From: Siccirubricoccus sp. G192
GTDB lineage: Bacteria; Pseudomonadota; Alphaproteobacteria; Acetobacterales; Acetobacteraceae
Assembly: GCF_019084075.1 (NCBI RefSeq)
Contig: NZ_JAHREN010000001.1
Span: 3,693,501-3,757,500, forward strand
Reading direction: 5' to 3'
Length of the DNA stretch: 64,000 nt
Shown: in pieces, positions 1 through 11,066 of the stretch
Layout: each line of letters begins with the position of its first letter
How positions within the stretch are numbered: position 1 is the stretch's first letter
Notes under the pieces: generated by a model
Told to the model about the DNA's origin: nothing
Database searches by the model: none
What the model saw: only the letters and a program-made list of their open reading frames with translations
Position numbers and translations under genes: made by a program

Positions 1-274
1 AACGCGCCATTCGGCCGATCTGTCTCAGCCGAAAGAACGCGTTATTCGCCTCCGGCGACGATGGCGGGGCAAGATGGGCGGCCGTGGCCTCCCTGGTCGA
101 GACCTGCAAGCTGAACGGCGTCGACCCGCAGCGCTACTTCACTGACGTGCTGACCCGCCTCGTGAACGGCTGGCCCAACGGCCACATCGACGAGCTCATG
201 CCGTGGTGCTGGGCGCCCAACCACAACGGCTGACCGTCAAACGCGAGCCACACGGGCCTCGTCGCCGCGCTTAC
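1..274 (+). mobile_element. IS66-family element, 3' remnant
   Basis: The right-hand end of an IS66-type element that enters from outside the window. It holds the transposase C-terminus and finishes at a GCTTAC end, which is the reverse complement of the GTAAGC terminus known for IS66 elements. The next base begins the IS3-type inverted repeat, so the two elements touch without spacer. The left part cannot be judged here. Confidence 0.7.
3..233 (+). CDS. IS66 family transposase, C-terminal fragment (partial at window edge)
   Basis: The frame ending in TGA at 231-233 is open back to the window edge and encodes the typical IS66 C-terminal block. Recognisable are an arginine-rich AIRP..L.RKN segment, a SLVETCKLNGVDP stretch, DVLTRLVNG and the final IDELMPW. 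This domain follows the catalytic DDE core in IS66 transposases, so only the last ~76 residues are visible. Whether the gene is intact upstream is unknown. No accessory IS66 genes are in the window. Confidence 0.8.
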   Translation, partial: RAIRPICLSRKNALFASGDDGGARWAAVASLVETCKLNGVDPQRYFTDVLTRLVNGWPNGHIDELMPWCWAPNHNG

Positions 275-324
275 TGAACCGCCCCGAGTTTGCCGGAGGC
301 CCTACCTGTTGAGAGGATGGGGTC

Positions 325-650
325 ATGACGAAGAAGACGTCGAATCGGTTTTCGCCTGAGATCCGGCAACGGGCGGTGCGGATGGTGCTGGATCACGGAG
401 GTGACCACGCCTCGCAGTGGTCGGCCATCGGCTCGATCGCGGCGAAGATCGGCTGCACGGCCGAGACGTTGCGCAAGTGGGTTCGGCAAGCTGAGCGTGA
501 TAGCGGCCAGCGACCCGGTGCGACGACGGAGGAGCGCGAGCGGATCAAGACCCTGGAGCGCGAGGTCCGTGAGCTGCGCCAGGCCAATGAGATCCTGCGC
601 AAGGCGTCGGCTTATTTTGCGATGGCGGAGCTCGACCGCCGCTCGAAGCC

Positions 651-654
<4 letters not shown>
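325..654 (+). CDS. IS3 family transposase OrfA
   Basis: A 109-residue OrfA protein of normal length for the family. Residues 5-55 form the helix-turn-helix that binds the IS ends ([14 protein letters not shown] ... [11 protein letters not shown]). Residues 70-100 form a leucine-zipper-like coiled coil ([19 protein letters not shown]) used for multimerisation. The ATG at 325 lies about 50 bp inside the left inverted repeat. OrfB starts in another frame at 651, overlapping this stop, as in IS3 elements that make an OrfAB fusion by frameshifting. OrfA itself looks intact, but its partner is broken, so the element should not move on its own. Confidence 0.88.
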
Positions 655-1300
<646 letters not shown>

Positions 1301-1302
1301 TG

Positions 1303-2708
1303 ATGGCAGGTCGGCGGCGTTCGGAACGAGCACTGCGAGCGGTGTTGGGGCGGTCACCTGGGCGGCCAGGCGTGGCTCAGCGCGAGAACCGGCGGCAGTT
1401 CTGGGCGGCGATTGCGACGGGCCTGTCGAGCGAGGACGCGGCGATTGGTGCAGGCGTGTCGCCGCCAGTAGGCTTCCGCTGGTTCCGGGAGGCGGGCGGC
1501 ATGCCACCAAAGATACTTGCACCATCGGCGAAGCCACCTTCGGAGCGGTACCTGTTGTTCACGGAGCGCGAGGAGATTGCGCTGTTGCGGGCGCAGGGCT
1601 GTGGGGTGCGGGAGACGGCCCGGCGGCTGGGGCGGGACGCCTCGACGATCTCGCGTGAACTGCGACGGAACGCAGCCACGCGTAGCGGCGGTCTGGAGTA
1701 CCGGGCCACGACGGCGCAGTGGCATGCCGAGCGGGCGGCGCGTCGGCCAAAGCCGGCGAAGCTGGCTGTGCGCGCGACGTTGCGGAAGTATGTTCAGGAC
1801 CGGCTCGCGGGTGCGGTTGCCGGTCCGGGCGGGGCTTCGGTTGGCGGGCCCGTCGTGCCCTGGAGGGGCCGTCGGCACGGGCGCCGGCAGCACCGCCGGT
1901 GGGCGAGGGCGTGGAGCCCCGAGCAAATTGCCCGACGGCTGCGGCTCGACTTCCCTGGTGACGAGACAATGCGCATCAGCCATGAGGCCATCTACCAGGC
2001 GCTGTACGTACAAGGGGCGCGGCGCGCTGCGGCGTGAGCTGACCGCCTGCCTGCGGACCGGGCGGGCGCTCCGGGTGCCGCGGGCGCGCAGCCGCGGACG
2101 GGGCAAGTCGCATGTCACGCCCGAGGTCATGATCAGCGAACGGCCGGCGGAGGTGGCCGACCGGGCGGTGCCAGGCCACTGGGAGGGGGACCTGATCCTC
2201 GGCTTGGGCAGTTCGGCGATCGGCACGCTGGTCGAGCGGACGACACGGTTCACCCTGTTGCTCCACCTGCCGCGCATGGCGGGACACGGGGGGGGGTGAT
2301 CGGGTGAAAAACGGGCCTGCCCTGGCGGGCCATGGTGCCGTGGCGGTATGCGGCGCCATCACGCGCTCGATCAGGACGCTGCCCCAGCAGCTGCGACAAT
2401 CCTTGACCTGGGATCAAGGTGCGGAGCTGAGCCAGCACGCGCAGCTGCGAATCGATACCGGTGTGCAGGTCTACTTCTGTGACCCACACAGCCCCTGACA
2501 GCGCGGCACGAACGAGAACACGAACGGGCTGCTACGGCAGTACTTCCCAAAAGGGACCGATCTGACCGCGCACAGCGCCGAAGAGCTCGCAGCTGTGGCT
2601 GCGGCGCTCAACGCCAGGCCTCGCAAGACGCTCGGCTGGAGAACGCCAGCCGAAGCGCTTGACGAGGCGCTGCGATCGGCTCAGGCAGGCGTTGCGACGA
2701 CCAGTTGA
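1303..2708 (+). pseudogene. IS30 family transposase, two frameshifts and a nonsense codon
   Basis: The N-terminal part (1303 to ~2014) has the IS30 helix-turn-helix (REEIALLRAQGCGVRETARRLG...STISREL). An extra G in the GGGG at 2014-2017 shifts the frame. The next segment holds the first catalytic Asp (GHWEGDLI). A second extra G in the nine-G run 2288-2296 shifts again into the segment with the second Asp (TWDQGAEL). TGA at 2496-2498 replaces a Trp codon just before the [18 protein letters not shown] block that carries the catalytic Glu. All DDE residues are still encoded but in three pieces. Confidence 0.85.
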
Positions 2709-2709
2709 G
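2691..2709 (-). repeat. IS30 right terminal inverted repeat
   Basis: Reverse-complement partner of 1262-1280. It overlaps the last codons and TGA stop (2706-2708) of the transposase, an economical arrangement seen in compact insertion sequences. Confidence 0.7.
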
Positions 2710-2917
2710 CGTAAGCCCTCGCCACCTACGCCAGTGGCCGGTCCGTTACGCCATCTAGTCCGACCATCTCCTACCAGAATATCATCCTAGCTCTACCTCC
2801 GTTCGGTATAAGCGGCTCCACGCTCCCGGACGTTCACGTCCGTCCGCGATCTGCCCTAGACTACAGGCAAGCCGCATCGGGAGAAGCCTCCATGGCAGCC
2901 ATCGGAATCCGCGCCGC
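2710..2917. other. Non-coding gap between IS remnants and the peptide transporter operon
   Basis: About 208 bp with slightly lower GC than its surroundings. I see no gene. A short dyad (GGACGTTCACGTCC near 2827-2840) and a GGGAGAAG at 2879-2886 are present. The segment must hold the promoter of the peptide transporter operon if it is expressed. No trace of a periplasmic binding-protein gene, the usual first gene of such operons, is left here. Confidence 0.5.
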
Positions 2918-3928
2918 GTGATCCGCTATGTGGCCAGCCGCCTGCTCGGCGCGGCCGTCATGGCCGTGCTGGCGACCCTGGTGGTCTTCCTCATCGCCAA
3001 TACCGTCCCCGGCGATCCCGTGCTGGCGCAATTGGGCGATATCGCCGCCAGCAACCCGGAAACGGTACGGGAATGGCGGGCGAAATGGGGCCTCGACCTG
3101 CCGCTCTGGGAGCGGTACGGCCTGTTCCTGCGGGGGCTACTGAACGGCGATCTCGGCACTTCCATCGCCTCGCAGCGGCCGGTGCTGGAGGATATCCTGC
3201 AATACGCGCCGGCGACGATCGAACTCGCCACCATCGCCTTTATCCTGGCACTGGCCGCCGGCATCCCGCTCGGCATCGCCGCCGCGGTGTGGCGGGACAG
3301 TTGGGTGGATGCGGCGGCGCGGATGGTGTCGCTGATCGGCGTCTCCTCCCCCACTTTCTGGCTCGCCTTCGTCATGCTGGCATTGTTCTATGGCGGCCTG
3401 CAGATCGCCCCCGGTCCCGGAAGGCTGGACCCCATCGCCTTTCCGCCGCCCGATGTGACGGGGCTTTTCCTGGTCGACAGCATCCTCGCCGGCGACTGGG
3501 AGGCCTTCCATGACGCGGCGGCGCATCTGGTGCTGCCCTCGATCGTGCTGGCCGCCGCCACCATCGGCCTGATCACCCGCACCACCCGGGCGGCGATGCT
3601 GGAGGCGATGGGCCAGGACTATGTGCGCGTCTCCCGCTCCAAGGGGTTGCCGGAACGCTTCATCGTGCTGCGCCATATCCTGCCGAATGCGCTGATCCCG
3701 GTGGTGACGCTGGGCGGCTTGGCCTTCGCCAACCTGCTGGCCGGGGCCGTCATGACGGAGACGGTCTTCTCCTGGCCCGGCCTCGGCCGCTACACCTTCC
3801 GCAGCGCCGCCGCCCTGGATTTCCCGGCCATCATGGGCATCACGCTGGTGGTCAGCGTCTCGACCCTGCTGGTGAACCTGCTGGTCGATCTCTCCTATGC
3901 GCTGCTTGACCCGCGGGTGCGGCGATGA
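2918..3928 (+). CDS. Dipeptide/oligopeptide-type ABC transporter permease (DppB/GsiC type)
   Basis: A 336-residue inner-membrane permease of the BPD_transp_1 family, forming half of the channel of a peptide or glutathione importer. Visible are the first membrane segment at residues 9-30 followed by a periplasmic NTVPGDPV stretch, as in DppB. Further hydrophobic segments follow, and the cytoplasmic EAA coupling loop with YVRVSRSKGLPERFIVLRHILPN is near residues 230-255. GTG at 2918 is the first start that keeps the conserved N-terminus. The stop overlaps the next permease gene (ATGA), so both are co-translated. No binding-protein gene precedes it; the IS pile lies 208 bp upstream. Confidence 0.88.
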   Translation: MIRYVASRLLGAAVMAVLATLVVFLIANTVPGDPVLAQLGDIAASNPETVREWRAKWGLDLPLWERYGLFLRGLLNGDLGTSIASQRPVLEDILQYAPATIELATIAFILALAAGIPLGIAAAVWRDSWVDAAARMVSLIGVSSPTFWLAFVMLALFYGGLQIAPGPGRLDPIAFPPPDVTGLFLVDSILAGDWEAFHDAAAHLVLPSIVLAAATIGLITRTTRAAMLEAMGQDYVRVSRSKGLPERFIVLRHILPNALIPVVTLGGLAFANLLAGAVMTETVFSWPGLGRYTFRSAAALDFPAIMGITLVVSVSTLLVNLLVDLSYALLDPRVRR

Positions 3929-4788
3929 GCGGTGCGGGGCTGGCCCTGCCGGCCGTGCCCACGCGGGGCCAGCGGGCCTGGCGGCGCTACGGGCTGGCCG
4001 GGATCGGCGCCGCCATCGTGCTGGGCTGGCTGCTGGTGGCGCTGCTGGCACCCTGGATCGCCCCCTACGACCCGGATTTCGTGGATGTGGCGAACCGTTT
4101 GCGGCCACCCTCGGCGGCGCATCTGCTGGGCACGGATGCGCTGGGGCGGGACTGCTTCTCCCGGCTGCTCTGGGGCTCGCGCGTCTCGCTGCTGGCGGGG
4201 TTCGCGGTGGTGCTGCTGGGGGCGCTGTTCGGCACCCTGGTCGGCATGGTCGCCGCCTATGCCCGTGGCTGGGTCGATGAGGCGCTGATGCGGCTGACCG
4301 ACCTGGTGCTGTGCTTCCCGCCGATCATCCTGGCGCTCGCCATTGCCGCGGCGCTGGGCATCGGCACCACCAATACCGTCATCGCCATGCTGGTGGTCTG
4401 GTGGCCGAAATTCGCCCGGCTCTCCCGCGCCCTCGCCCTGGTGCAGCGCGGCCAGGAATATGTGGAGGCGGCGGTGGTGCTGGGGCTGCGGCCGGCGCGC
4501 ATCCTCGGCCGGCATATCGCGCCCAATGCGGTGGGGCCGCTGGTGGTGCTGGTGACGCTGGATGTGGGCAATGCCATCATCACCTTCGCGGGTCTCTCCT
4601 TTCTCGGGCTCGGCGTGGTGCCGCCCACGGCGGAATGGGGCGCCATGGTGGCCGAGGGACGGGAGCTGGTGGAGCAGTGGTGGGTGGCCACCTTCCCCGG
4701 CCTCGCCATCCTGACCGTTGTGCTCGGCTTCAACTTCCTGGGCGACGGGTTGCGCGACTGGCTGGACCCCAAGGCGCGCAGCCGGTGA
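3925..4788 (+). CDS. Dipeptide/oligopeptide-type ABC transporter permease (DppC/GsiD type)
   Basis: A 287-residue permease, partner of the preceding protein. It begins with a short cytoplasmic tail and a membrane segment (residues 25-48). The PYDPDFVDVANRLRPPS...HLLGTDALGRD block typical of DppC follows. Five more hydrophobic segments and an EAA loop (GQEYVEAAVVLGLRPARILGRHI) come after. The gene overlaps its neighbours by 4 bases at both ends. It forms a heterodimeric channel with the upstream permease, driven by the fused ATPase encoded next. Confidence 0.9.
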   Translation: MSGAGLALPAVPTRGQRAWRRYGLAGIGAAIVLGWLLVALLAPWIAPYDPDFVDVANRLRPPSAAHLLGTDALGRDCFSRLLWGSRVSLLAGFAVVLLGALFGTLVGMVAAYARGWVDEALMRLTDLVLCFPPIILALAIAAALGIGTTNTVIAMLVVWWPKFARLSRALALVQRGQEYVEAAVVLGLRPARILGRHIAPNAVGPLVVLVTLDVGNAIITFAGLSFLGLGVVPPTAEWGAMVAEGRELVEQWWVATFPGLAILTVVLGFNFLGDGLRDWLDPKARSR

Positions 4789-6884
4789 CGGCGCCGCCCG
4801 TCCTGGAGGTGCCCGTCCTGGAGGTGCAAGACCTCCGCACGGTCTTCCTGACCGATGCCGGCCCGGTCCGCGCGGTGGATGGCGTGTCCTTCCGCCTCGG
4901 CGCCGGTGAGACGCTCGGCATCGTCGGTGAGAGCGGCAGCGGCAAGAGCGTCACCGCCCTCTCGCTGCTGCGCCTGCTGGAGGAGCCCGCCCGCATCGTC
5001 GGTGGGCAGATGCGTTTCCAGGGCCGCGACCTGCTGGCCATGCGGCCGGAGGAATTGCAGGCGCTGCGTGGCGACCGCATGGCGATGGTCTTCCAGGACC
5101 CGATGACCGGCCTCAACCCGGTCATCCGCATCCTGCGCCAGCTCACCGAGCATATGGTCTCGCATGGCCATCACACGCCGGCGGCCGCGAAGCACCGCGC
5201 CATCACCCTGCTCGGCCGCATGGGGATCACCACGCCGGAACGCACCGTCACGGGCTTCCCGCATGAATTCTCCGGTGGGATGCGCCAGCGCGTGATGCTG
5301 GCCATGGGCTTCGCCAATGATCCGGCCCTGCTGGTCGCGGATGAGCCCACCACCGCGCTCGATGTCACGATCCAGGCGCAGATCCTCGATCTGCTGCGCG
5401 GGCTGAACCGGGATTTCGGCACCGCGATCCTGCTCATCAGCCATGATCTCGGCGTCATCGGCAGCGTCTGCGCGCGGGTCGCGGTGATGTATGCCGGGGA
5501 GGTGGTGGAGGAAGCCGCCACCGAGGCGGTGCTGGCCGATCCGCGCCACCCCTATGCCTGGGCGCTGGTCAATGCGGTGCCGCGCATCGACCAGCCGCTG
5601 GGCGCCGAACGCCGCCTGACCAGCATCGAGGGCGCGCCGCCGGACGCGCTGGACCTGCCCACCGGCTGCCGCTTCGCGCCGCGCTGCCCCTTCCGCATCG
5701 CCAGATGCGAGACGCAGCACCCGCCGCTGGCGGAGGTGGCGCCGGGCCGCCTGGCGCGCTGCTGGGTGACGCAGGCGGGCGCGGTGCTGCCCAAACCCGG
5801 TGGCACGGGTTTCGCGGAGCCCGGGGCGGAGCGCGTCAGACCGGAAGCGGCCGCGCCCCTGCTTTCCGTGCGCGGGCTGGTGAAGCACTTCCCCCTCCCC
5901 CGCGAGACCCTGTTCTCGCCGCGCCGGGTCGTGCATGCCGTCAATGGCGTCGACCTGGAGGTGGCGCGCGGCGAGACGCTTGGCATCGTCGGAGAGAGTG
6001 GCTGCGGTAAATCCACCCTGGCCCGCCTCATCACCCGCATCCATACACCGACCGCCGGCAGCATCCGCTTCGATGGCCAGGAGATCGCCGGGGCTTCCGC
6101 CGCTGCCATCCGGCCGCTGCGCCGGCGGATGCAGATGGTGTTCCAGGACCCCTATGCCTCGCTCAACCCGCGCATGCGGATCGGCGATACCCTGGCCGAG
6201 CCGCTGGTCGCGCACGGCCTGCTGCGCCGTGGCGCCGAGGCGCGGGAGCGGGTGGCCGAACTGCTTTCCACCGTCGGGCTGAACCCGGCCTGGGCCGCCC
6301 GTTTCCCGCATGAGTTCAGCGGCGGCCAGCGGCAGCGCATCTCCATCGCCCGGGCGCTGGCGCTGCAACCGGACCTGGTGGTGGCGGATGAGCCGATCAG
6401 CGCCCTCGATGTGAATATCCAGGCGCAGATCCTGAACCTGATGCTGAATCTGCAGGAACGCTTCGGCCTCACCTACCTGTTCATCGCGCATGACCTGGCG
6501 GTGGTGCGGCATCTCTGCGACCGGGTGATGGTGCTCTATCTCGGCCAAGTAATGGAGAGCGCGCGCAGCGCCGATCTCTTCGCGCGGCCGCTGCACCCCT
6601 ATACCCGCGTGCTGATCTCCGCCGTGCCGGTGCCGGATGTCGGCGCGCAACGCGGCCGGCAGCGCGTGGTCCTGCAGGGCGAGCCGCCGGGCACCTTGGT
6701 GCTGCCCACCGGCTGCCCCTTCCGCAGCCGCTGCCCGATTGCCCGCCCAGTCTGCGAAACCCCGCCGCCGCTCGCCGAGCACACCCCTGGTCGCTGGGCC
6801 GCCTGCCATTTCCCGGGCGAGTTCGACCCCGGCAGCAGCCAGGCTTTGCCCTCCGCCCAGGCTCGTGCTGAATCGCCCGCATGA
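4785..6884 (+). CDS. Dual ATPase of a peptide/glutathione ABC importer (DppD-DppF fusion, GsiA-like)
   Basis: A 699-residue protein carrying both ATP-binding subunits of the importer in one chain. Domain 1 (about residues 8-330) has Walker A GESGSGKS, signature FSGGMRQR, Walker [13 protein letters not shown] and a C-terminal oligopeptide-ABC motif with clustered cysteines ([12 protein letters not shown]). Domain 2 (about 360-690) repeats these as [28 protein letters not shown] and [12 protein letters not shown]. All catalytic elements look intact. GTG at 4785 overlaps the stop of the DppC gene by 4 bases. Fusion of the two ATPases is the GsiA layout, but the substrate cannot be read from sequence. 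Confidence 0.9.
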   Translation: MTAPPVLEVPVLEVQDLRTVFLTDAGPVRAVDGVSFRLGAGETLGIVGESGSGKSVTALSLLRLLEEPARIVGGQMRFQGRDLLAMRPEELQALRGDRMAMVFQDPMTGLNPVIRILRQLTEHMVSHGHHTPAAAKHRAITLLGRMGITTPERTVTGFPHEFSGGMRQRVMLAMGFANDPALLVADEPTTALDVTIQAQILDLLRGLNRDFGTAILLISHDLGVIGSVCARVAVMYAGEVVEEAATEAVLADPRHPYAWALVNAVPRIDQPLGAERRLTSIEGAPPDALDLPTGCRFAPRCPFRIARCETQHPPLAEVAPGRLARCWVTQAGAVLPKPGGTGFAEPGAERVRPEAAAPLLSVRGLVKHFPLPRETLFSPRRVVHAVNGVDLEVARGETLGIVGESGCGKSTLARLITRIHTPTAGSIRFDGQEIAGASAAAIRPLRRRMQMVFQDPYASLNPRMRIGDTLAEPLVAHGLLRRGAEARERVAELLSTVGLNPAWAARFPHEFSGGQRQRISIARALALQPDLVVADEPISALDVNIQAQILNLMLNLQERFGLTYLFIAHDLAVVRHLCDRVMVLYLGQVMESARSADLFARPLHPYTRVLISAVPVPDVGAQRGRQRVVLQGEPPGTLVLPTGCPFRSRCPIARPVCETPPPLAEHTPGRWAACHFPGEFDPGSSQALPSAQARAESPA

Positions 6885-8269
6885 CCCAGCACCTGCCCGC
6901 CATCCTTGCCCATATCAATGCGGAGGCGCCGGCCGCCGAGGCGCGCCTCTGCGACTGGCTGCGCATCCCCAGCATCAGCGCCCAGCCCGCCCATGCCGGG
7001 GATTGCAGGCGTGCCGCCGAATGGATGCGCGACCAGCTTGCCGCCATCGGCTTCACCGCCGGGCTCCGCCCCACCGCCGACCATCCGGTGGTGGTCGGGC
7101 ACCATCCCGGCCCCGGCCCCGGCGCGCCGCATCTGCTGTTCTACGGCCATTACGATGTGCAACCAGCCGATCCGCTGGCGCTCTGGACCTCGCCGCCCTT
7201 TGAGCCCGCCATCGTCCAGGGCCCGCATGGCCCCCGCGTGGTGGCGCGCGGCGCGGTGGATGACAAGGGCCAGACCATGATGTGGCTGGAGGCGCTGCGG
7301 GCCTGGCACGCCATCGCCGGCGGCCCGCCCTGCCGGGTGACGGTGCTGGTGGAGGGCGAGGAGGAGGTCGGCAGCCCGAGCCTGGACGCCTTCCTCGCCG
7401 CCAACCGGGCGGAACTGGCGGCCGATGTCGCAGTCATCAGCGATACCGGCATGTGGGATATCGATACGCCAGCCATCACCACCCGGCTGCGCGGCATGGT
7501 CTATGCCCAGATCGATCTGCGGGCGGCGCGGCGGGACCTGCATTCCGGCCTCTATGGCGGCTCCGCGCTGAACCCCATCAACCTCCTCACTCGTATTCTG
7601 GGTGAGTTGCAGGATGATGACGGCCGCGTCCGCATCCCCGGCTTCTATGAGGGCATCGCCGAGATCGGGCCGCAGCAGGCGGCGGAATGGGCGGCGCTTG
7701 GCTTCGACGAGGGCGCCTATCTCGGCGATATCGGCCTCTCGGTCCCGAGTGGCGAGCGCGACCGGGCAGCCCTGGAACGGCTCTGGGCGCGGCCCACCGC
7801 CGACCTCAACGGCATCTGGGGTGGCTATACCGGCGAGGGCAGCAAGACCGTGATCGCGGCGGAGGCCCACGCCAAGCTCTCCTGCCGCCTGGTCCCCGGC
7901 CAGGATCCGGCGCGGGTCGCCGAGGGCATCCGCCGCTTCGTGGCGGAGCGCCTGCCCGCGGATGCCAGCGCCGAGGTCACCATCCTGACCACCACCCCCG
8001 GCATCGAGGTGCCGGCGGAATCGCGCTGGGTCCGCGCCGCCCGCGTCGCGCTGGCCGAGGAATATGGCCGCCCCGCGGTACTGATCGGCAGCGGCGGCTC
8101 CATCCCCGTGGTCGAGAGCATGCGGCGCCTGCTCGGCCTCAACAGCCTGCTGGTGGGCTTCGGCCTGGCCGATGATCAGGTGCATAGTCCGAACGAAAAA
8201 TTCGAGCTGCGCTGCTTCCACCAGGGCACCCGCAGCCATGCCCGGATGCTGGCGGCCTTCGCCGGCTGA
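6881..8269 (+). CDS. M20 family metallopeptidase (dipeptidase-like)
   Basis: A 462-residue cytosolic zinc peptidase of the M20 family. Metal and catalytic residues are visible in order: HYD at about residue 89 (GHYDVQPAD), the bridging Asp in RGAVDDKG, the Glu pair in EGEEEVGSP, SDTG, and the C-terminal His in QVHSPNE. A lid domain lies between residues ~190 and 330. Length and motifs match the dipeptidases usually labelled M20 dipeptidase. Its ATG overlaps the stop of the ABC ATPase gene, so the pair fits uptake of a peptide and cleavage inside the cell. The exact substrate is unknown. Confidence 0.88.
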   Translation: MTQHLPAILAHINAEAPAAEARLCDWLRIPSISAQPAHAGDCRRAAEWMRDQLAAIGFTAGLRPTADHPVVVGHHPGPGPGAPHLLFYGHYDVQPADPLALWTSPPFEPAIVQGPHGPRVVARGAVDDKGQTMMWLEALRAWHAIAGGPPCRVTVLVEGEEEVGSPSLDAFLAANRAELAADVAVISDTGMWDIDTPAITTRLRGMVYAQIDLRAARRDLHSGLYGGSALNPINLLTRILGELQDDDGRVRIPGFYEGIAEIGPQQAAEWAALGFDEGAYLGDIGLSVPSGERDRAALERLWARPTADLNGIWGGYTGEGSKTVIAAEAHAKLSCRLVPGQDPARVAEGIRRFVAERLPADASAEVTILTTTPGIEVPAESRWVRAARVALAEEYGRPAVLIGSGGSIPVVESMRRLLGLNSLLVGFGLADDQVHSPNEKFELRCFHQGTRSHARMLAAFAG

Positions 8270-8329
8270 TACCGACCCGGGGATGGCGGCCGGGTTGCCT
8301 TCCCCGGTCTGGCGCGCTACCGCCCGGCC

Positions 8330-9430
8330 GTGCCCGAGTCCCCAGCCCTTGCCGCGCCACCTGCCCTCAGGACGGTGGATTTCGACTTTGCCCTGCCGGA
8401 GCGGCTGATCGCCCAGCAGCCCGCCCGGCCGCGCGATGCGGCGCGCCTGTTGCTGGTGCGGCCCGATGGGCCCGAGGACCGGCTGATCCAGGACCTGCCG
8501 GGCCTGCTCGGCCCCGGCGATGTGCTGGTGGTGAATGACACCAGGGTGATCCCCGCTCGCCTGCATGCCCGACGCGGCGAGGCGGTGCTGGAAATCCTGC
8601 TGAACCGGGCCGAGGGCGGGGGCACCTGGCAGGCGCTGGTCCGCAATGCCCGCCGCCTGCGGCCAGGCGATACGCTGGCCATCGAGGGTGCCCCGGACCT
8701 CGCCCCCCGGGTGGTGGACCGGCTGGCGGATGGCACGGTGCGCCTCGATTTCGGCCCGGACCAGGCGGTGCTGGCGGCGGCGCTGGAACGGGCCGGGGAG
8801 ATCCCGCTGCCGCCCTATATCGCCCGCCCCGAAGGCCCGCGCCCCGAGGACCGGGAGGATTACCAGGCGATCTTCGCCTCGCGCCCCGGCGCCGTCGCCG
8901 CCCCCACCGCCAGCCTGCATTTCACGGATCGGCTGCTGGCAGCGATCGAGGCGCGCGGCGTGCGGCGGGCCACCGTCACCCTGCATGTCGGCGCCGGCAC
9001 CTTCCTGCCGCTGCGGGGCGACGACCCGCGCGCGCACCGCCTGCACGCCGAATGGGGCGAGGTGACGCCGGAAGCGGCCGACCTCATCAACGCCGCCCGG
9101 CCGGAGGGCGGGCGCATCATCGCCATCGGCACCACTGCGCTCCGGTTGCTGGAGACGGCGGCGCAAGGGGTGGAAGACCCGCTGCGCCCGGTGCGGCCCT
9201 TCCGCGGGCTGACCGACATCTTCCTGCTGCCCGGCCACCGCTTCCGCGCGGCGGATGCGCTGCTGACCAATTTCCACCTGCCGAAAAGCACGCTCTTCAT
9301 GCTGGTCTGCGCCTTCGCCGGCACCGCGCGGATGCAGGCCGCCTATCGCCATGCCATCGGCGAGGACTACCGCTTCTACAGCTATGGCGATGCGAGCCTG
9401 CTGTTCCGGGCCGAGGACCCCGCGCCATGA
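8330..9430 (+). CDS. queA: S-adenosylmethionine:tRNA ribosyltransferase-isomerase QueA
   Basis: Transfers and isomerises the ribosyl part of SAM to preQ1 in tRNA, making epoxyqueuosine at wobble position 34 of GUN tRNAs. The 366-residue product shows the QueA start [24 protein letters not shown]. It also has [14 protein letters not shown], the GEIPLPPYI loop, [10 protein letters not shown] and the C-terminal [22 protein letters not shown] at 8330 is the start that leaves a normal N-terminus; the previous gene ends 60 bp upstream. It is the first gene of a six-gene queuosine operon and overlaps tgt by 4 bases. Confidence 0.95.
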   Translation: MPESPALAAPPALRTVDFDFALPERLIAQQPARPRDAARLLLVRPDGPEDRLIQDLPGLLGPGDVLVVNDTRVIPARLHARRGEAVLEILLNRAEGGGTWQALVRNARRLRPGDTLAIEGAPDLAPRVVDRLADGTVRLDFGPDQAVLAAALERAGEIPLPPYIARPEGPRPEDREDYQAIFASRPGAVAAPTASLHFTDRLLAAIEARGVRRATVTLHVGAGTFLPLRGDDPRAHRLHAEWGEVTPEAADLINAARPEGGRIIAIGTTALRLLETAAQGVEDPLRPVRPFRGLTDIFLLPGHRFRAADALLTNFHLPKSTLFMLVCAFAGTARMQAAYRHAIGEDYRFYSYGDASLLFRAEDPAP

Positions 9431-10596
9431 CCCTGCACTGGACCGCCGCCGCACGGGACGGCGCTGCCCGCGCCGGGGTGCTGCATACCGCCCATGGCGA
9501 GGCGGAAACGCCGGTCTTCATGCCCGTCGGCACCGCCGGCACGGTGAAGGCCATGACCGCCGATGCGGTGCGGGCCACAGGGGCACGCATGGTGCTGGGC
9601 AATACCTATCACCTGATGCTGCGTCCTGGGGCGGAGCGCATGGCGCGGCTCGGCGGGCTGCACCGTTTCATGGACTGGCGCGGGCCGATCCTGACGGATT
9701 CCGGCGGCTACCAGGTGATGAGCCTGGCCGGGCTGCGCAGCATGGATGAGCAGGGTGTCACCTTCCGCAGCCATATCGACGGCTCCCGCCATCGGCTGAC
9801 CCCGGAACGCAGCATCGGGATCCAGCATCTGCTGGGCGCCGATGTGACCATGTGCCTCGACGAATGCACGCCCTTCCCGGCAACGGAGGATGAGGCTGCG
9901 GCTTCCATGCGGCTCTCCATGCGCTGGGCCGGGCGCTGCCGCGCGGCTTTCGTGCCGCGCGAAGGACATGGGCTGTTCGGCATCGTTCAGGGCAGCACCT
10001 TCCCGGCGCTGCGGGCGAAAAGCGTCGCGGCGCTCACCGCCATCGGCTTCGAGGGCTATGCCGTGGGCGGGCTGGCGGTCGGCGAGGGCCAGGCGGCGAT
10101 GTTCGCAACGCTCGATTGCACCGTGCCCTTGCTGCCGGCGGATGCACCACGCTACCTGATGGGGGTGGGCACGCCGGCGGACCTGGTGGGCGCGGTCCGG
10201 CGCGGGATCGACATGTTCGATTGCGTGATCCCCACCCGCTCCGGCCGCACCGGCCGGGCCTATACCAGCCGCGGCGTGCTGAACCTGCGGAATGCCCGGC
10301 ATGCCGAGGATCCCCGGCCGCTCGACCCCGATTGCGGTTGCCCTGCCTGCACCCGGCATTCGCGTGCCTATCTGCACCACCTCATCAAGTCCGAGGAGAT
10401 GCTGGGGCCGATGCTGCTGACCTGGCACAACATCCATTACTACCAGACCCTGATGCGCGGCCTTCGCATGGCCATATTGGAGGGCCGGTTCGAGGCGCAG
10501 GCGGCGGCGCTGGAGGAGGGCTGGGCCCCGGGCGATGCGCCCCCTGATGATGCGGCAGCCGAAAGCCTGGCCGAGGACCGCGAGGAATTGCGATGA
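9427..10596 (+). CDS. tgt: Queuine/preQ1 tRNA-guanine transglycosylase
   Basis: Exchanges guanine 34 in GUN tRNAs for preQ1. The 389-residue TIM-barrel protein has the base-recognition motif [11 protein letters not shown] with catalytic Asp near residue 90. The second active-site segment is [18 protein letters not shown]. The zinc site is [17 protein letters not shown] near residues 302-318. Both catalytic Asp residues and all zinc ligands are present. The ATG overlaps the queA stop, and queF starts inside its own stop, so translation is coupled. The C-terminal tail is slightly longer than usual and acidic. Confidence 0.96.
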   Translation: MTLHWTAAARDGAARAGVLHTAHGEAETPVFMPVGTAGTVKAMTADAVRATGARMVLGNTYHLMLRPGAERMARLGGLHRFMDWRGPILTDSGGYQVMSLAGLRSMDEQGVTFRSHIDGSRHRLTPERSIGIQHLLGADVTMCLDECTPFPATEDEAAASMRLSMRWAGRCRAAFVPREGHGLFGIVQGSTFPALRAKSVAALTAIGFEGYAVGGLAVGEGQAAMFATLDCTVPLLPADAPRYLMGVGTPADLVGAVRRGIDMFDCVIPTRSGRTGRAYTSRGVLNLRNARHAEDPRPLDPDCGCPACTRHSRAYLHHLIKSEEMLGPMLLTWHNIHYYQTLMRGLRMAILEGRFEAQAAALEEGWAPGDAPPDDAAAESLAEDREELR

Positions 10597-11066
10597 GCGG
10601 CAGTCCCACCACCGATGTCTCCGGCCTGACCCTGCTCGGCCGCCCCTCCGGCCTGCCGGCAAGCCCGGACCATGCGCTGCTGGAGCGGGTGCCGAACCCG
10701 CATCCAGGCGTGAACTACTGCGTGCGCTTCACGGCGCCCGAGTTCACCAGCCTCTGCCCGCTCACCGGCCAGCCGGATTTCGCGCATCTGGTGATCGACT
10801 ATGTGCCGGCGGACTGGCTGGTGGAGAGCAAGTCGCTGAAGCTCTACCTCTCCGCCTTCCGCAACCATGGCGCCTTCCATGAAGCCTGCACGGTGGCGAT
10901 CGCGCGGCGGCTGATCGTGGAGTTGGCGCCGGCCTGGTTGCGGATCGGCGGCTACTGGTATCCGCGCGGCGGCATCCCCATCGACGTTTTCTACCAGAGC
11001 GGCGAGCCACCCGCCGGCGTCTGGATTCCCGCGCAGGAGGTGCAGCCCTATCGTGGCCGCGGATAG
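10593..11066 (+). CDS. queF: NADPH-dependent 7-cyano-7-deazaguanine reductase, short type
   Basis: Reduces the nitrile of preQ0 to the amine of preQ1, the only known biological reaction of this kind. At 157 residues it is the short, unimodular QueF class. The nucleophilic Cys sits in [14 protein letters not shown] near residue 54. The family signature [20 protein letters not shown] follows, binding preQ0 and NADPH. The gene overlaps tgt and queG, placing it between the steps that supply preQ0 (queC) and use preQ1 (tgt). Confidence 0.94.
   Translation: MSGSPTTDVSGLTLLGRPSGLPASPDHALLERVPNPHPGVNYCVRFTAPEFTSLCPLTGQPDFAHLVIDYVPADWLVESKSLKLYLSAFRNHGAFHEACTVAIARRLIVELAPAWLRIGGYWYPRGGIPIDVFYQSGEPPAGVWIPAQEVQPYRGRG

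Noticed and set aside
2014..2498. Programmed frameshifting in the IS30 transposase
   Set aside because: IS30 transposases are normally one frame, and two +1 shifts plus a nonsense codon before the catalytic Glu indicate decay or sequence error.
4257..6809. 850-codon open frame antisense to the peptide-ABC ATPase gene
   Set aside because: The plus-strand frame has complete ABC motifs twice over; the antisense frame shows only Arg/Gln/His-rich sequence typical of GC-rich shadow frames.
8270..8329. preQ1 riboswitch before queA
   Set aside because: The 60-bp gap is GC-rich without the A-rich tail and C-rich aptamer pattern of preQ1 riboswitches.
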